The notes: a model not told the origin generated them from the sequence alone. 30,073 nucleotides of DNA from Dactylosporangium aurantiacum (GCF_000716715.1 NZ_JNYJ01000085.1:1-30073); one strand, 5' to 3'. Positions 1-7,989 are shown, counted from the stretch's first letter. A program made the numbers and translations.

Positions 1-106
1 GCCCACACCGCTACCAGCAGCGAAGCCGGGAACCCGAAACCCAGAAAGAAGAAATCGACCAACCCCCGGCCCCGCCGCACAGGTTAAAAACCAAGTTAGT
101 CACTGC

Positions 107-625
107 CTAGCGGATCAACCCCGGCGAGAACGTCACCGGGAACGGCAGGGCGGTGGTGAACGTGTCGCCGGCGGGGACCGTCGTGGTGGTCAGGTAGCCG
201 TCGGCGTGGGAGCCGGCCGCCGGGTCGGTGTGCACGGTGAGCGTGTGGCTGCGGGAGTCGAAGATCCAGAACTGGGGGATGCCGGCGGCGGCGTAGTCGT
301 GGCGACGCAGGACCAGGCCGGGCAGTGGGTTGCTCAGGGACATGACCTCGACGACGGCCAGGACGTCGGTGGCGGGGACGGCGTCGCCGTCGTCGTCGAG
401 CGCGTCGGCGCCGGTCACGATCAGGTCGGGGACATAGGTGCGACCATCGCCACAGTCGACCCCGAGGCCGACGGCCAGGACGGTGAACTGCGGCGGGCAC
501 GCCTTGCGCAGGACCGTCTCGAGGCGGTGGCTGGCCCGGCGGTGGGAGATGGCCGGCGTGTGGGGTGTGACCAGGGATCCGTCGATCGCCCAACCCTGCG
601 CCAGCTGCGCGGTGACCGCCTGCAT
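107..625 (-). CDS. Uma2 family (DUF820) endonuclease-like protein
   Basis: About 172 residues with the conserved pattern of the Uma2/DUF820 family, which has a PD-(D/E)XK nuclease fold. Seen: a VPDLIV motif holding the catalytic-type Asp, then VEVMSLSN matching the family's E-V-x-S block, then YAAAGIPQFWI matching the Y-x-x-x-G-I-P-x-Y-W-I block. The family is widespread in actinobacteria and cyanobacteria, its biological role is poorly known, and nuclease activity is inferred from fold. I chose ATG at 625 because a GGGG lies seven bases ahead of it; ATGs at 631 and 640 are in frame and equally possible. It is divergent from the aminotransferase gene. An 8-bp inverted repeat (CCACCAGG at 645-652 and CCTGGTGG at 674-681) lies in the shared intergenic space. 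Confidence 0.85.
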   Translation of the reverse strand: MQAVTAQLAQGWAIDGSLVTPHTPAISHRRASHRLETVLRKACPPQFTVLAVGLGVDCGDGRTYVPDLIVTGADALDDDGDAVPATDVLAVVEVMSLSNPLPGLVLRRHDYAAAGIPQFWIFDSRSHTLTVHTDPAAGSHADGYLTTTTVPAGDTFTTALPFPVTFSPGLIR

Positions 626-721
626 CGTCATACCCCGCATGCTGCCACCAGGGTATGACATTTTCCTTTTCCACCTGGTGGAGCGGGTGGAACTCGGCTG
701 AGGGGAGCGACAGCGCTCTCG

Positions 722-727
722 TAGGCT
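722..727 (+). promoter_or_regulatory. -10 element of a leaderless promoter (TAGGCT)
   Basis: TAGGCT fits the actinobacterial -10 consensus TANNNT and ends six bases before the ATG at 734. No Shine-Dalgarno sequence precedes that ATG. This spacing is what a leaderless transcript starting at the A of ATG requires. No convincing -35 box is visible. Inference from pattern only. Confidence 0.55.
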
Positions 728-733
728 GGCGCC

Positions 734-1825
734 ATGCAGCTCATCTCTTTCGCCCGTGGCGCACCCAGTCTGGACATCATCGACGTCGACGGGCTGAAGG
801 CCGCTGCGGTGCGGGCCTTCGAGGCCGACCCGGCTGGCATCACGGCGTATGGCACGTCGGTCGGCTACCTTCCGCTGCGCTCGTGGATCGCGGCCAAGCA
901 CGGCGTCGACGCGGACCAGGTCATCGTGACCAACGGCTCGCTGCAGGCCGACGCGTTGCTCTTCGAACACCTGGTGAAGCCGGGTGACGCGGTGGTGGTG
1001 GAGAAGCCCACCTACGACCGGACCCTGCTCAACCTGCGCAACCTCGGCGCCGAGGTGCACCAGGTGACGGTCGACGCCGACGGCATCGACACCGATGAGC
1101 TGCGCCGCCTGCTGGAGTCCGGGGTGCGTCCGACGCTGGCGCACATCATCCCCAACTTCCAGAACCCCGCCGGTGTCACCCTGTCGCAGGCGCGCCGGCA
1201 GGCGCTGGTGCAGCTGGCCCAGGAGTTCGGGTTCACGATCTTCGAGGACGACCCGTACGCGGACATCCGCTGGCGGGGCGAGAAGCTGCCGACGATGCTG
1301 TCGCAGGACACGGCCGGGGTGGTCGTGCACGCGAGCTCGTTCACCAAGACGATCGCGCCGGGGCTGCGGGTCGGTTACCTGGTCGGGCCGAAGGACACGA
1401 TCGGGGCGATCGCGAAGCGGGCCACCAACCTGTACATCTCGCCGAGCATGGTCGCTGAGGCGATCACCCACCAGTTCTGCGTGAGCGGCGACATCGAGCG
1501 GTCGATCGCGAAGGTGTCGGCGACGTTGGGTGAGCGGGCCCGGCTGCTCGCCGAGGGGCTGCGCAAGCACGTGCCCGACGCGACGTTCGTGGAGCCCGAC
1601 GGTGGCTACTTCCTGTGGGTGGAGCTGCCGGAGGACGTCGACACGACCGAGCTGGAGACGGTCGCGGCGCGGGACTTCGGGGTCGCCGTGGTCAAGGGCA
1701 GCGACTTCCTGCTCGAAGGCGGGAAGCACTCGGTGCGGCTGGCGTTCTCGGCGGTGCTGACGGACCAGGTGGACGAGGGCGTGTCCCGCCTCGCGGCCGC
1801 CATCGAGGCCGTCCGGAAGGGCTGA
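734..1825 (+). CDS. PLP-dependent aminotransferase, class I/II fold (LysN / MocR-domain type)
   Basis: A 363-residue fold-type I aminotransferase. Seen: the substrate loop YGTSVGYLPLR near residue 36, NFQNPAGVTLS near residue 138, the EDDPYADIRW block, and the PLP-binding lysine K205 in SSFTKTIAPGLRVG. These resemble 2-aminoadipate/aromatic aminotransferases and the C-terminal domain of MocR regulators. There is no N-terminal helix-turn-helix and no room for one, so it is a stand-alone enzyme rather than a regulator. The amino-acid substrate cannot be told from sequence. The start is supported by the leaderless-type TAGGCT box six bases upstream. No partner gene adjoins it; corA begins 220 bases downstream with its own ribosome site. 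Confidence 0.9.
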   Translation: MQLISFARGAPSLDIIDVDGLKAAAVRAFEADPAGITAYGTSVGYLPLRSWIAAKHGVDADQVIVTNGSLQADALLFEHLVKPGDAVVVEKPTYDRTLLNLRNLGAEVHQVTVDADGIDTDELRRLLESGVRPTLAHIIPNFQNPAGVTLSQARRQALVQLAQEFGFTIFEDDPYADIRWRGEKLPTMLSQDTAGVVVHASSFTKTIAPGLRVGYLVGPKDTIGAIAKRATNLYISPSMVAEAITHQFCVSGDIERSIAKVSATLGERARLLAEGLRKHVPDATFVEPDGGYFLWVELPEDVDTTELETVAARDFGVAVVKGSDFLLEGGKHSVRLAFSAVLTDQVDEGVSRLAAAIEAVRKG

Positions 1826-1949
1826 GGCAAAAGCGACACCAAACCGTGATGGTGGGGTGGGTTCCGCAGTCGGCTCCGGATGGCCCAAAATCCAGCCCGG
1901 CGCGCTTTGCTGAAATCGCGCTGCAGACATCACCCCCCGCCCCCCAACG

Positions 1950-2006
1950 GCACCGGGTGGGTCGACCGCGCCCCCACCCCCCACCTGCGGTCGACCCACC
2001 CGGTGC
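1950..2006. promoter_or_regulatory. Perfect 20-bp inverted repeat ahead of corA
   Basis: The arms 1950-1969 and 1987-2006 are exact reverse complements, 20 bp each, around a 17-base C-rich loop. The structure starts 124 bases after the aminotransferase stop and ends 28 bases before the corA ribosome site (2034-2039). No T-run follows. It may be a transcription terminator of the T-tail-less kind or a structured corA leader; the sequence alone does not decide. Confidence 0.6.
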
Positions 2007-2044
2007 CTATTTCTGCCCCAGCTACGACACGGCGGGAGGTCGCG

Positions 2045-3181
2045 ATGACCGAAGAGCAACTGGCGGGCCCGTTCTCCAGGGCGTTGGCCCGGCCGGTACG
2101 AGCGATGTCCCGCATGCTGAGTCCGGCCACGCCGAACGCCACGACCGTCGAGCCGGTGGCGGCGGGCAGCTCGATCGTCGACTGTGCGTTGTACGTCGAC
2201 GGCGTCCGCCAGCCCGGCGAGTGGCATTACGCGGCGGCGCTCACCGCGGCCCGCAAGCACCGGCACGCGTTCGTGTGGGTCGGGTTGAAGGAGCCGGGCG
2301 CGCGGGAGATGGCCGCGATCGCGGAGACGTTCCAGCTGCACGAGCTGGCGGTGGAGGACGCGGTCACGTCGTCGCAGCGGCCGAAGGTCGAGCGGTACAA
2401 CGACATGACGTTCATGACGATGCGGACCGCACGGTACGTCGAGCACGACGAGCTCACCGAGAACAGTGAGGTCGTGGAGACCGGCGACGTGCTGATGTTC
2501 ATCGGTGAGCACTTCATCATCACGGTCCGGCACGGTGACGCGTGCCGGCTGACGCCGGTGCGCGCGGACCTGGAGCGCCGCCGGGAGGTCCTGGCGGGCG
2601 GGCCGTGGGCGGTCGCCTACGCGGTGGCCGACACGATCGTCGACGTGATGGTGGAGGTGGTGGCGGCCATCGAGGAGGACGTCGCGATCATCGAGGACCA
2701 GGTGTTCAGCCCGGCCCGGGGCGGCAAGGGCAAGGACACCGATCGCATCCAGCGGGTGTACCAGCTCAAGCGCGAGCTGATGGAGTTCAAGCGGGCGGTC
2801 CTGCCGTTGCAGCGTCCGCTGGGCGGGCTGGTGAGCGGGCAGCTCGCCGAGGTGCCGGAGGAGATCCGCCGCTACTTCCGGGACGTCAACGACCACCTGG
2901 TCCGCACGGTCGAGCAGGTCCTGTACCTCGACGACGTGATCAACTCGGTGTTGCAGGCGCGGCTGGCGCAGGTGAGCGTCGACCAGAACAACGACATGCG
3001 CAAGATCGCCGCGTGGGCCGGTATCGCCGCCGTGTGGACCTCGGTCGCCGGCGTGTACGGGATGAACTTCGACTTCATGCCGGAGACGAAGTGGGTCTTC
3101 GGCTACCCGGGGGTCATGACGCTGATGGTGGTCGCGTCGGCACTGCTGTACCGCGCGTTCCGCCGCTCCGGCTGGTTGTAG
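2045..3181 (+). CDS. corA: CorA family magnesium/divalent cation transporter
   Basis: A 378-residue inner-membrane channel protein for Mg2+ (or Co2+/Ni2+). Seen: a large N-terminal cytoplasmic domain, a long acidic and helical stretch (about residues 190-310), two C-terminal membrane segments (about 322-342 and 352-372), and the signature G339-M340-N341 in VYGMNFDFMPE, which is the CorA selectivity filter. The ATG at 2045 is preceded by GGGAGGT at 2034-2040, a strong ribosome site. An upstream in-frame extension reads through the hairpin, is proline-rich and has no ribosome site, so it is rejected. The gene stands alone, and its leader contains a perfect 20-bp hairpin that could respond to Mg2+ or end upstream transcription. 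A strong terminator follows at 3197-3239. Confidence 0.95.
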   Translation: MTEEQLAGPFSRALARPVRAMSRMLSPATPNATTVEPVAAGSSIVDCALYVDGVRQPGEWHYAAALTAARKHRHAFVWVGLKEPGAREMAAIAETFQLHELAVEDAVTSSQRPKVERYNDMTFMTMRTARYVEHDELTENSEVVETGDVLMFIGEHFIITVRHGDACRLTPVRADLERRREVLAGGPWAVAYAVADTIVDVMVEVVAAIEEDVAIIEDQVFSPARGGKGKDTDRIQRVYQLKRELMEFKRAVLPLQRPLGGLVSGQLAEVPEEIRRYFRDVNDHLVRTVEQVLYLDDVINSVLQARLAQVSVDQNNDMRKIAAWAGIAAVWTSVAGVYGMNFDFMPETKWVFGYPGVMTLMVVASALLYRAFRRSGWL

Positions 3182-3196
3182 GGACGGACAGCAGAA

Positions 3197-3239
3197 CGCG
3201 GACGGGCCGTCCCCCGTGGCTGGGGAGGGCCCGTCCGCG
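3197..3239. terminator. Bidirectional terminator hairpin between corA and the convergent membrane-protein gene
   Basis: The arms 3197-3208 and 3228-3239 pair perfectly over 12 bp, with a further partial GC stem inside. The hairpin lies 15 bases after the corA stop and just before the stop of the opposite-strand gene at 3250. There is no T-tract, as is common in actinobacterial terminators. Confidence 0.7.
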
Positions 3240-3249
3240 CGTCGGTGCG

Positions 3250-3873
3250 TCAGGAGCGGCTGTTCTTCGACGCCGCCTGCGGCATCGGGTGCTTGTCGTA
3301 CTCGCCGCTGCCCGCGGGACCGGTGTTGGTGTTCTTGCTGCCGATCAGGTCCGAGGCGCGGTCCTTGGCCGCCTCGCCCATCGTCTTGGCCTTGTCGATC
3401 CCGGCGTCCATCGTGGACTTCGCCGAGTCGAGCATCGAGCCGGTGTCGCTGGTCGTGCGGGTCGAGCCGTACTCGTCCCAGGCCTGGTCGGCCCGGCGGC
3501 GCCGCATCATGGCGGTGGCCGCGCCGACCGCCGCACCCGCGATCAGCAGCCCGCCGAGGGTCATCGGCCAGCGACGGCTGTTGCGGCTCTCCTTCTTCAT
3601 CATCTTCGCTTTCCCCTTGCGCCCCATCTTCTCCGCCTGCTTGCCCGCCTGGCGAGAGCCGTCACGAGCGATGACGAGGATCGTCCCCGCCGCACCGCCG
3701 GCCTTGGCGAGGCTGGGCTTGACCGCCCTGCGTGCCGTCTCGACGCGGGGTGCCAGCGCACCCGAGGCGCCGTCGGCGGCGTGCGCCGCAGCCATCCGCA
3801 GGTGGCCCAGGCTTTCGCCGAGCTCCTCCTGCATGAGCCGGCGGTGCGTCTTCACCTCACGACGTCCAAACAC
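3250..3873 (-). CDS. Hypothetical single-pass membrane protein (YtxH-like layout)
   Basis: About 207 residues, not recognised as a named family. Seen: an N-terminal region rich in Ala and Lys, a basic stretch (GRKGKAKMMKKESRNSRRW), one hydrophobic segment (WPMTLGGLLIAGAAVGAATA) closed by Arg residues, and a polar tail with possible amphipathic helix (MLDSAKSTMDAGIDKAKTMG) like those of YtxH or stress-associated small proteins. The GTG at 3873 is favoured because GGAGGTGGAG, a near-perfect ribosome site, lies just before it; that site overlaps an in-frame ATG at 3888, the alternative start. It is convergent with corA and divergent from ppiA. A role in envelope stress is only a guess. Confidence 0.75.
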   Translation of the reverse strand: MFGRREVKTHRRLMQEELGESLGHLRMAAAHAADGASGALAPRVETARRAVKPSLAKAGGAAGTILVIARDGSRQAGKQAEKMGRKGKAKMMKKESRNSRRWPMTLGGLLIAGAAVGAATAMMRRRRADQAWDEYGSTRTTSDTGSMLDSAKSTMDAGIDKAKTMGEAAKDRASDLIGSKNTNTGPAGSGEYDKHPMPQAASKNSRS

Positions 3874-4049
3874 TTGCTCCACCTCCATGGCCGCGAAACC
3901 TCGTCCTGCAGGGTTTACCCAGGCAGAACTTTCCGAACCGGTCCGCTGCTCGCCATCCTGCCGCGAACGGACGCCCCGCACACCCGGATCCGCCAGAATC
4001 AGCGTCCGATACGGTGATGACGGAATGTCACCAAAGAAAGGGAGAACTG

Positions 4050-4589
4050 GTGGCCGAGCAACTGTTCGCGACGCTGCACACCAACGTCGGTGCCATCCGG
4101 CTTGAGCTGTTCCCCAACCACGCCCCGAAGACGGTTCGCAACTTCGTGGAGCTCGCCGAGGGCAGCAAGGAATACACCGACCCGCGCACGGGCGAGCCGG
4201 GCAAGGGCCCGTACTACAACGGCGTCATCTTCCACCGCGTGATCGACGGCTTCATGATCCAGGGTGGCGACCCGACGGGCACCGGCACCGGCGGCCCGGG
4301 CTACAACTTCAACGACGAGATCCACCCGGAGCTGCACTTCAACCGGCCGTTCCTGCTGGCCATGGCCAACGCGGGCATCCGCTTCGGCCAGGGCACCAAC
4401 GGCTCGCAGTTCTTCATCACGCTGGGCCCGACGCCGCACCTCAACGGCAAGCACACCATCTTCGGTGAGGTCGTCGACGACGACTCGAAGAAGGTCGTGC
4501 AGCAGATCGGTGGCACCCCCACGGGCCAGATGGACCGCCCCCGCCAGGACATCGTCATCGAGCGGGTGGACATCGAACGGGTCTCATGA
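4050..4589 (+). CDS. ppiA: Cyclophilin-type peptidyl-prolyl cis-trans isomerase
   Basis: A 179-residue cytoplasmic cyclophilin (no signal peptide) that catalyses cis-trans isomerisation of Xaa-Pro bonds. Seen: the catalytic block FHRVIDGFMIQGGD with its Arg, then NGSQFFIT, then LNGKHTIFGEV, all diagnostic. Length and sequence resemble mycobacterial PpiA. GTG at 4050 follows AAAGGGAG with five-base spacing. A TACGGT box at 4010-4015 may be its -10 element. The rhomboid gene follows within 22 bases of the stop; a ppiA-rhomboid pair also occurs in Streptomyces (recalled, near crgA), but no crgA is seen here. Confidence 0.95.
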   Translation: MAEQLFATLHTNVGAIRLELFPNHAPKTVRNFVELAEGSKEYTDPRTGEPGKGPYYNGVIFHRVIDGFMIQGGDPTGTGTGGPGYNFNDEIHPELHFNRPFLLAMANAGIRFGQGTNGSQFFITLGPTPHLNGKHTIFGEVVDDDSKKVVQQIGGTPTGQMDRPRQDIVIERVDIERVS

Positions 4590-4598
4590 GGGGCTGGC

Positions 4599-4604
4599 TA
4601 ATCT
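4599..4604 (+). promoter_or_regulatory. -10 element of a leaderless promoter (TAATCT)
   Basis: TAATCT lies seven bases before the rhomboid ATG at 4612, with no ribosome site between. This suggests the protease has its own leaderless transcript in addition to read-through from ppiA. Confidence 0.5.
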
Positions 4605-4611
4605 TGTCAGC

Positions 4612-5577
4612 ATGACTCAGCCGCCGGCGAACGTGGTCCCCCACTGCTACCGGCACCCTGACCGCGAGACGTACGTCCGGTGCACCCGCTGCGACCGGCC
4701 GATCTGCCCGAACTGCATGAACGAGGCATCGGTCGGCTTCCAGTGTCCGGAGTGCGTCCGCGAGGGTGCCAGGACGCAGCGTCCTGTTCGGACCGCGTTC
4801 GGCGGCGGCCGTGAGGGCGCCGCCGGCGCCGTGACGATCGCGCTGATCGTCGTCAACGTGCTGGTGTTCATCGCCGGGGTGATCAGCTCCGGCAGCGCCG
4901 GGTCGATCGCCGGTGGCGGGCTCGGCGGTCTGCTGGGTGGCGGAACGCCGCTGCACGAGTGGGGTTCGCTGGTCACGTACAACTCGCGGCCGGTGAGCGC
5001 GACCGAGGCGGAGATCGTCTCCGGCGGGCTGATCGACGGTCAGTACTACCGCCTGTTCACGTCGATGTTCCTGCACTACGGCGTGTTCCACCTGCTGATG
5101 AACATGTGGGCGCTGTGGGTGCTCGGCCGGCCGCTGGAGGCGATGCTGGGCCGGGCCCGTTTCGCCGCGCTCTACCTGGTGGCCGGCTTCGGTGGCAGCG
5201 TCGCCACCTACCTGTTCGCCGACCCGCTGAGCCAGACCGCCGGCGCGTCCGGCGCGATCTTCGGGCTGTTCTCGGCGCTGATCATCCTGCTGCGCAAGAT
5301 GGGTCGCAGCGTCGCCGGGATCGTGCCGGTGCTCGTGCTCAACCTGATCATCACGTTCAGCGTGCCGGGCATCTCGATCACCGGGCACCTCGGTGGGCTC
5401 GTGGCGGGTGCGGCCGCGGCCGCCGCGCTGGCCTACGCGCCGCAGCGGCACCGGACCCTGGTCCAGTCGGTCGTCCTGGCCGCCGTCGTGGTGGTGCTGG
5501 CGGTGCTGACCGTGGTGCACACCGGCGGTCTCATGCCGACCGGCGAATACGTGGACCAGATCAACCGGGGCAGCTAG
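4612..5577 (+). CDS. Rhomboid family intramembrane serine protease with N-terminal B-box-type zinc finger
   Basis: A 321-residue integral membrane protease. Residues about 10-50 hold a Cys/His-rich finger (HCYRHPDRETYVRCTRC followed by CPNC and CPEC) of the B-box type often fused to actinobacterial rhomboids. The rhomboid core follows, with six or more hydrophobic segments. Catalytic residues are visible: S213 in GASGAIFG and H259 in ITGHLGG. The HLLMNMWALWVLG segment is the typical helix after the L1 loop. The substrate is unknown. The stop TAG shares the palindrome CTAG (5574-5577) with the stop of the convergent TetR gene. Confidence 0.93.
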   Translation: MTQPPANVVPHCYRHPDRETYVRCTRCDRPICPNCMNEASVGFQCPECVREGARTQRPVRTAFGGGREGAAGAVTIALIVVNVLVFIAGVISSGSAGSIAGGGLGGLLGGGTPLHEWGSLVTYNSRPVSATEAEIVSGGLIDGQYYRLFTSMFLHYGVFHLLMNMWALWVLGRPLEAMLGRARFAALYLVAGFGGSVATYLFADPLSQTAGASGAIFGLFSALIILLRKMGRSVAGIVPVLVLNLIITFSVPGISITGHLGGLVAGAAAAAALAYAPQRHRTLVQSVVLAAVVVVLAVLTVVHTGGLMPTGEYVDQINRGS

Positions 5578-6188
5578 GCCCGCCAGACGCGGCCCTGCAG
5601 CAGCGAGTCGGCGCCGACCCAGACGAAGTTCATCATCCGCGTGGCGGTGTGGTCGGGGTCCTCCTCCTCGTGGTCGGCGAGCCAGTCGGCGAGGGACTCG
5701 GCGGCGCCGACGTAGGCGTAGGCCATCGCGGTGAAGTCGCCGGGGCGGCCGGGCACCTCGGCGGCGGTGGCGGCGCCCTCCAGCAGCCCGGCGACGACCT
5801 CGACGATCCTGGCCCGCATGCCGGCGAGCTCGCCGGCGAAGTGCGGCTCGCTGCGGGCCTGCCGGTAGAGGACCCGCCAGCCGTCGCGGTGCGCGCCGAC
5901 GAACGTGAAGAACGCCCGCAGGCCGTGCCACAGCTGCTCGTCGGGGCGGGCGGTGGGCAGCACACCCGCCGCGACCGCCTCCATGAGCCTGGTGGCCTCC
6001 CGGTGCAGGCACGCGACGAACAGCTCGTCCTTGGTGCCGAGGTAGGCGTAGACCATCGGCTTGGAGATGCCGGCGACTTCCGCGATCTCGTCCATCGACG
6101 CGGCGTGGAAGCCACGCTTGGAGAAGACGTGCACCGCGGCGTCGAGCATCTGCTGCTCGCGCACCACCCGCGGAAGTCGTTTCAGCAT
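5574..6188 (-). CDS. TetR/AcrR family transcriptional regulator
   Basis: A 204-residue repressor-type protein. Residues about 10-55 form the TetR helix-turn-helix: REQQMLDAAVHVFSKRGF, then MDEIAEVAGISKPMVYAYLGTKDELF. The C-terminal ligand domain is mostly helical and resembles actinobacterial TetR proteins that sense acyl-CoA or lipids. ATG at 6188 is preceded by AAGGTGA. It is divergent from the SCP2/acyl-CoA dehydrogenase/ligase genes, and the 75-bp gap contains a 30-bp imperfect inverted repeat (6192-6221). Inference: it represses itself and that lipid operon, and an acyl-CoA is a plausible ligand. Confidence 0.92.
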   Translation of the reverse strand: MLKRLPRVVREQQMLDAAVHVFSKRGFHAASMDEIAEVAGISKPMVYAYLGTKDELFVACLHREATRLMEAVAAGVLPTARPDEQLWHGLRAFFTFVGAHRDGWRVLYRQARSEPHFAGELAGMRARIVEVVAGLLEGAATAAEVPGRPGDFTAMAYAYVGAAESLADWLADHEEEDPDHTATRMMNFVWVGADSLLQGRVWRA

Positions 6189-6191
6189 CTT

Positions 6192-6221
6192 GTCACCTTA
6201 CCTACCCGTGCGTAAGGTTAC
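6192..6221. promoter_or_regulatory. Candidate TetR operator
   Basis: The 10-bp arms GTCACCTTAC (6192-6201) and GTAAGGTTAC (6212-6221) pair with one mismatch around a 10-base centre. The site lies between the divergent tetR and SCP2 genes, over the expected -35 region of the SCP2 promoter and next to the tetR ribosome site. Size and symmetry suit TetR-family operators. Binding is inferred. Confidence 0.6.
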
Positions 6222-6228
6222 GCATCAG

Positions 6229-6234
6229 TAGCTT
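6229..6234 (+). promoter_or_regulatory. -10 element of the lipid operon promoter (TAGCTT)
   Basis: TAGCTT matches TANNNT and would start transcription near 6241, giving a leader of about 23 bases to the ATG at 6264. The inverted repeat just upstream would cover the -35 zone. Confidence 0.4.
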
Positions 6235-6263
6235 ATTTCCGTGAACACGAAGGGCACACCGAC

Positions 6264-6719
6264 ATGGCCGACCTCGACGCCCTGGGCGACTTCAACAACG
6301 TCGACCCGAAGCAGTTCGCGCAGCTCGTGAAGGGCGCGTCCGACGCGCAGCTCGGCGAGCTCATGGCGGGCCCGCAGCGCAAGGCGATCCTCGACACGAT
6401 CTTCTCCCGCTTCCCGGAGCTGTTCCGCGCCGACCGTGCCGGCTCGACCAACGCGATCATCCACTGGACGATCACCGGCGCGCCCGACGGCGGGGCCGAC
6501 ACCTACGAGCTGGTCATCGCCAACGGCGCCTGCGTGCTGTCGCCGAGCCCCGACCAGGAGCCGAAGCTCGCGATCACCGTCGGCCCGGTCGACTTCCTCA
6601 AGGTCGTCTCGGGCGCCGGCAACCCCATGATGATGTTCATGACCGGCAAGCTCAAGGCCAAGGGCGACCTGGGCCTGGCCGCCAACATCGCGAACCTGTT
6701 CGACATCCCGAAGGCGTAA
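6264..6719 (+). CDS. SCP2 sterol-binding domain protein
   Basis: A 151-residue soluble protein with the SCP2 fold. SCP2 domains bind acyl-CoA, fatty acids or sterols in a hydrophobic tunnel and present them to enzymes. Seen: IHWTITGAPDGGADTYELVI, a beta-sheet core, then LAITVGPVDFLKVVSG, and the C-terminal MMMFMTGKLKAKGDLGLA typical of the family. It is the first gene of a three-gene set; the acyl-CoA dehydrogenase starts five bases after its stop. The operon suggests it feeds lipid substrates to the dehydrogenase or ligase. The natural ligand is unknown. The ribosome site (GAAGGG) is moderate. Confidence 0.9.
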   Translation: MADLDALGDFNNVDPKQFAQLVKGASDAQLGELMAGPQRKAILDTIFSRFPELFRADRAGSTNAIIHWTITGAPDGGADTYELVIANGACVLSPSPDQEPKLAITVGPVDFLKVVSGAGNPMMMFMTGKLKAKGDLGLAANIANLFDIPKA

Positions 6720-6724
6720 CCCTC

Positions 6725-7939
6725 ATGCCCGAGTTCTCGCTCGATCTGAACGAGGAACAGCGGGACCTCCGCGACTGGGTGCACGGCTTCGCCGCCGACG
6801 TCGTGCGCCCGGCCGCCGCGGAGTGGGACGCCCGCGAGGAGACCCCCTGGCCGGTGATCCAGGAGGCGGCGAAGATCGGCCTCTACGGGTTCGAGTTCCT
6901 CGCCAACACCTGGGGCGACCCGACGGGGCTGTCGCTGTGCCTGGCCAGCGAGGAGCTGTTCTGGGGCGACGCCGGGATCGGCATGGCGATCTTCGGGACC
7001 AGCCTCGCGGTCGCCGCGATCTACGCCTCCGGCACGCCCGACCAGATGCTCGAATGGGTCCCGCAGTGCTTCGGTGACGCGGCCGACCCGAAGGTCGCGG
7101 CGTTCTGCACCACCGAGCCGGAGGCCGGCTCCGACGTCGGGTCGATGAAGACCCGCGCCCGGTACGACGAGGCCACCGACGAGTGGGTCATCAGCGGGCA
7201 GAAGGCGTACGCGACCAACGGCGGCATCGCCAACGTCCACGTGGTGACCGCCAGCATCGAGCCCGAGCTGGGCTCGCGCGGGCAGGCGGCGTTCGTCGTG
7301 CCACCCGGTACACCGGGGCTCAACGGCAGCAAGAAGCTCAAGAAGCTCGGCCTGCGCGCCTCCCACACCGCCGACGTGTTCCTCGACGACGTGCGGGTCC
7401 CCGGCCGCTGCCTGCTCGGCGGCAAGGACGCCCTCGACGCGCGGCTCGCCCGGGCCCGCGAAGGCCGCCGGGCCCAGGGCCAGGCGGCGATGCGCACGTT
7501 CGAGCTGTCCCGGCCCGCGGTCGGGGCGCAGGCGCTCGGCGTGGCCCGCGCCGCGTACGAGTACGCGCTGGACTACGCGAAGGGCCGGGTGCAGTTCGGC
7601 CGGCCGATCATCGAGAACCAGGCGATCGCGTTCGCGCTCGCCGACATGCGCATGGAGATCGACGCCGCACGCCTGCTGGTGTGGCGGGCCGCCTGGATGG
7701 GCCGCAACAACCGCCCGTTCGAGGCCGGCGAGGGCTCCATGAGCAAGCTCAAGGCCGGCGAGGTCGCCGTCGCGGTGACCGAGAAGGCCGTGCAGATCCT
7801 CGGCGGCGCCGGCTTCCTGCGCGAGCACCCCGTCGAGCGGTGGTACCGCGACGCCAAGATCTACACGATCTTCGAGGGCACCAGCGAGATCCAGCGCCTC
7901 GTCGTCTCCCGCGCCATCTCCGGCACCTACATCCGCTGA
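6725..7939 (+). CDS. Acyl-CoA dehydrogenase family protein
   Basis: A 404-residue FAD-dependent acyl-CoA dehydrogenase, alpha,beta-desaturating acyl-CoA in beta-oxidation or a similar route. Seen: FCTTEPEAGSDVGSMKTRA, the FAD/substrate block; VISGQKAYATNGGIA; GRVQFGRPIIENQAIAFALADM; VQILGGAGFLREHPVERWYRDAKIYTIFEGTSEIQR with the catalytic-type Glu at E384. There is a charged insertion (RLARAREGRRAQG) before the C-terminal helical bundle, a feature of one actinobacterial subclade as I recall it. It lies five bases after SCP2 and is probably translated from the same mRNA. A terminator-like hairpin follows directly. Chain-length specificity cannot be read. Confidence 0.93.
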   Translation: MPEFSLDLNEEQRDLRDWVHGFAADVVRPAAAEWDAREETPWPVIQEAAKIGLYGFEFLANTWGDPTGLSLCLASEELFWGDAGIGMAIFGTSLAVAAIYASGTPDQMLEWVPQCFGDAADPKVAAFCTTEPEAGSDVGSMKTRARYDEATDEWVISGQKAYATNGGIANVHVVTASIEPELGSRGQAAFVVPPGTPGLNGSKKLKKLGLRASHTADVFLDDVRVPGRCLLGGKDALDARLARAREGRRAQGQAAMRTFELSRPAVGAQALGVARAAYEYALDYAKGRVQFGRPIIENQAIAFALADMRMEIDAARLLVWRAAWMGRNNRPFEAGEGSMSKLKAGEVAVAVTEKAVQILGGAGFLREHPVERWYRDAKIYTIFEGTSEIQRLVVSRAISGTYIR

Positions 7940-7943
7940 CCGA

Positions 7944-7980
7944 CGGCACCGGCCTCCCGCCGAGAGGCCGGTGCCGTTTT
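7944..7980 (+). terminator. Intrinsic terminator or attenuator between acyl-CoA dehydrogenase and ligase genes
   Basis: The arms 7944-7956 and 7964-7976 form a perfect 13-bp stem with a 7-base loop, followed by TTTTG. This is a textbook factor-independent terminator, four bases after the dehydrogenase stop and only ten bases before the ligase ATG. It should reduce or regulate ligase expression from the upstream promoter. Confidence 0.8.
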
Positions 7981-7989
7981 GAAGGAGCC

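Noticed and set aside
1..110. Tail of a truncated upstream gene
   Set aside because: Two frames stay open from the window edge to stops at 85-87 and 108-110 (the latter sharing CTAG with the Uma2 stop), and the stretch is purine-rich, but under 37 codons with no recognisable motif is too little to call.
107..2896. Very long minus-strand open frame (929 codons) opposite corA and the aminotransferase
   Set aside because: It is antisense to two clear genes and rich in Arg, His and Pro as expected from reversed GC-rich codons. Only its last part, below about 640, is a real gene (Uma2).
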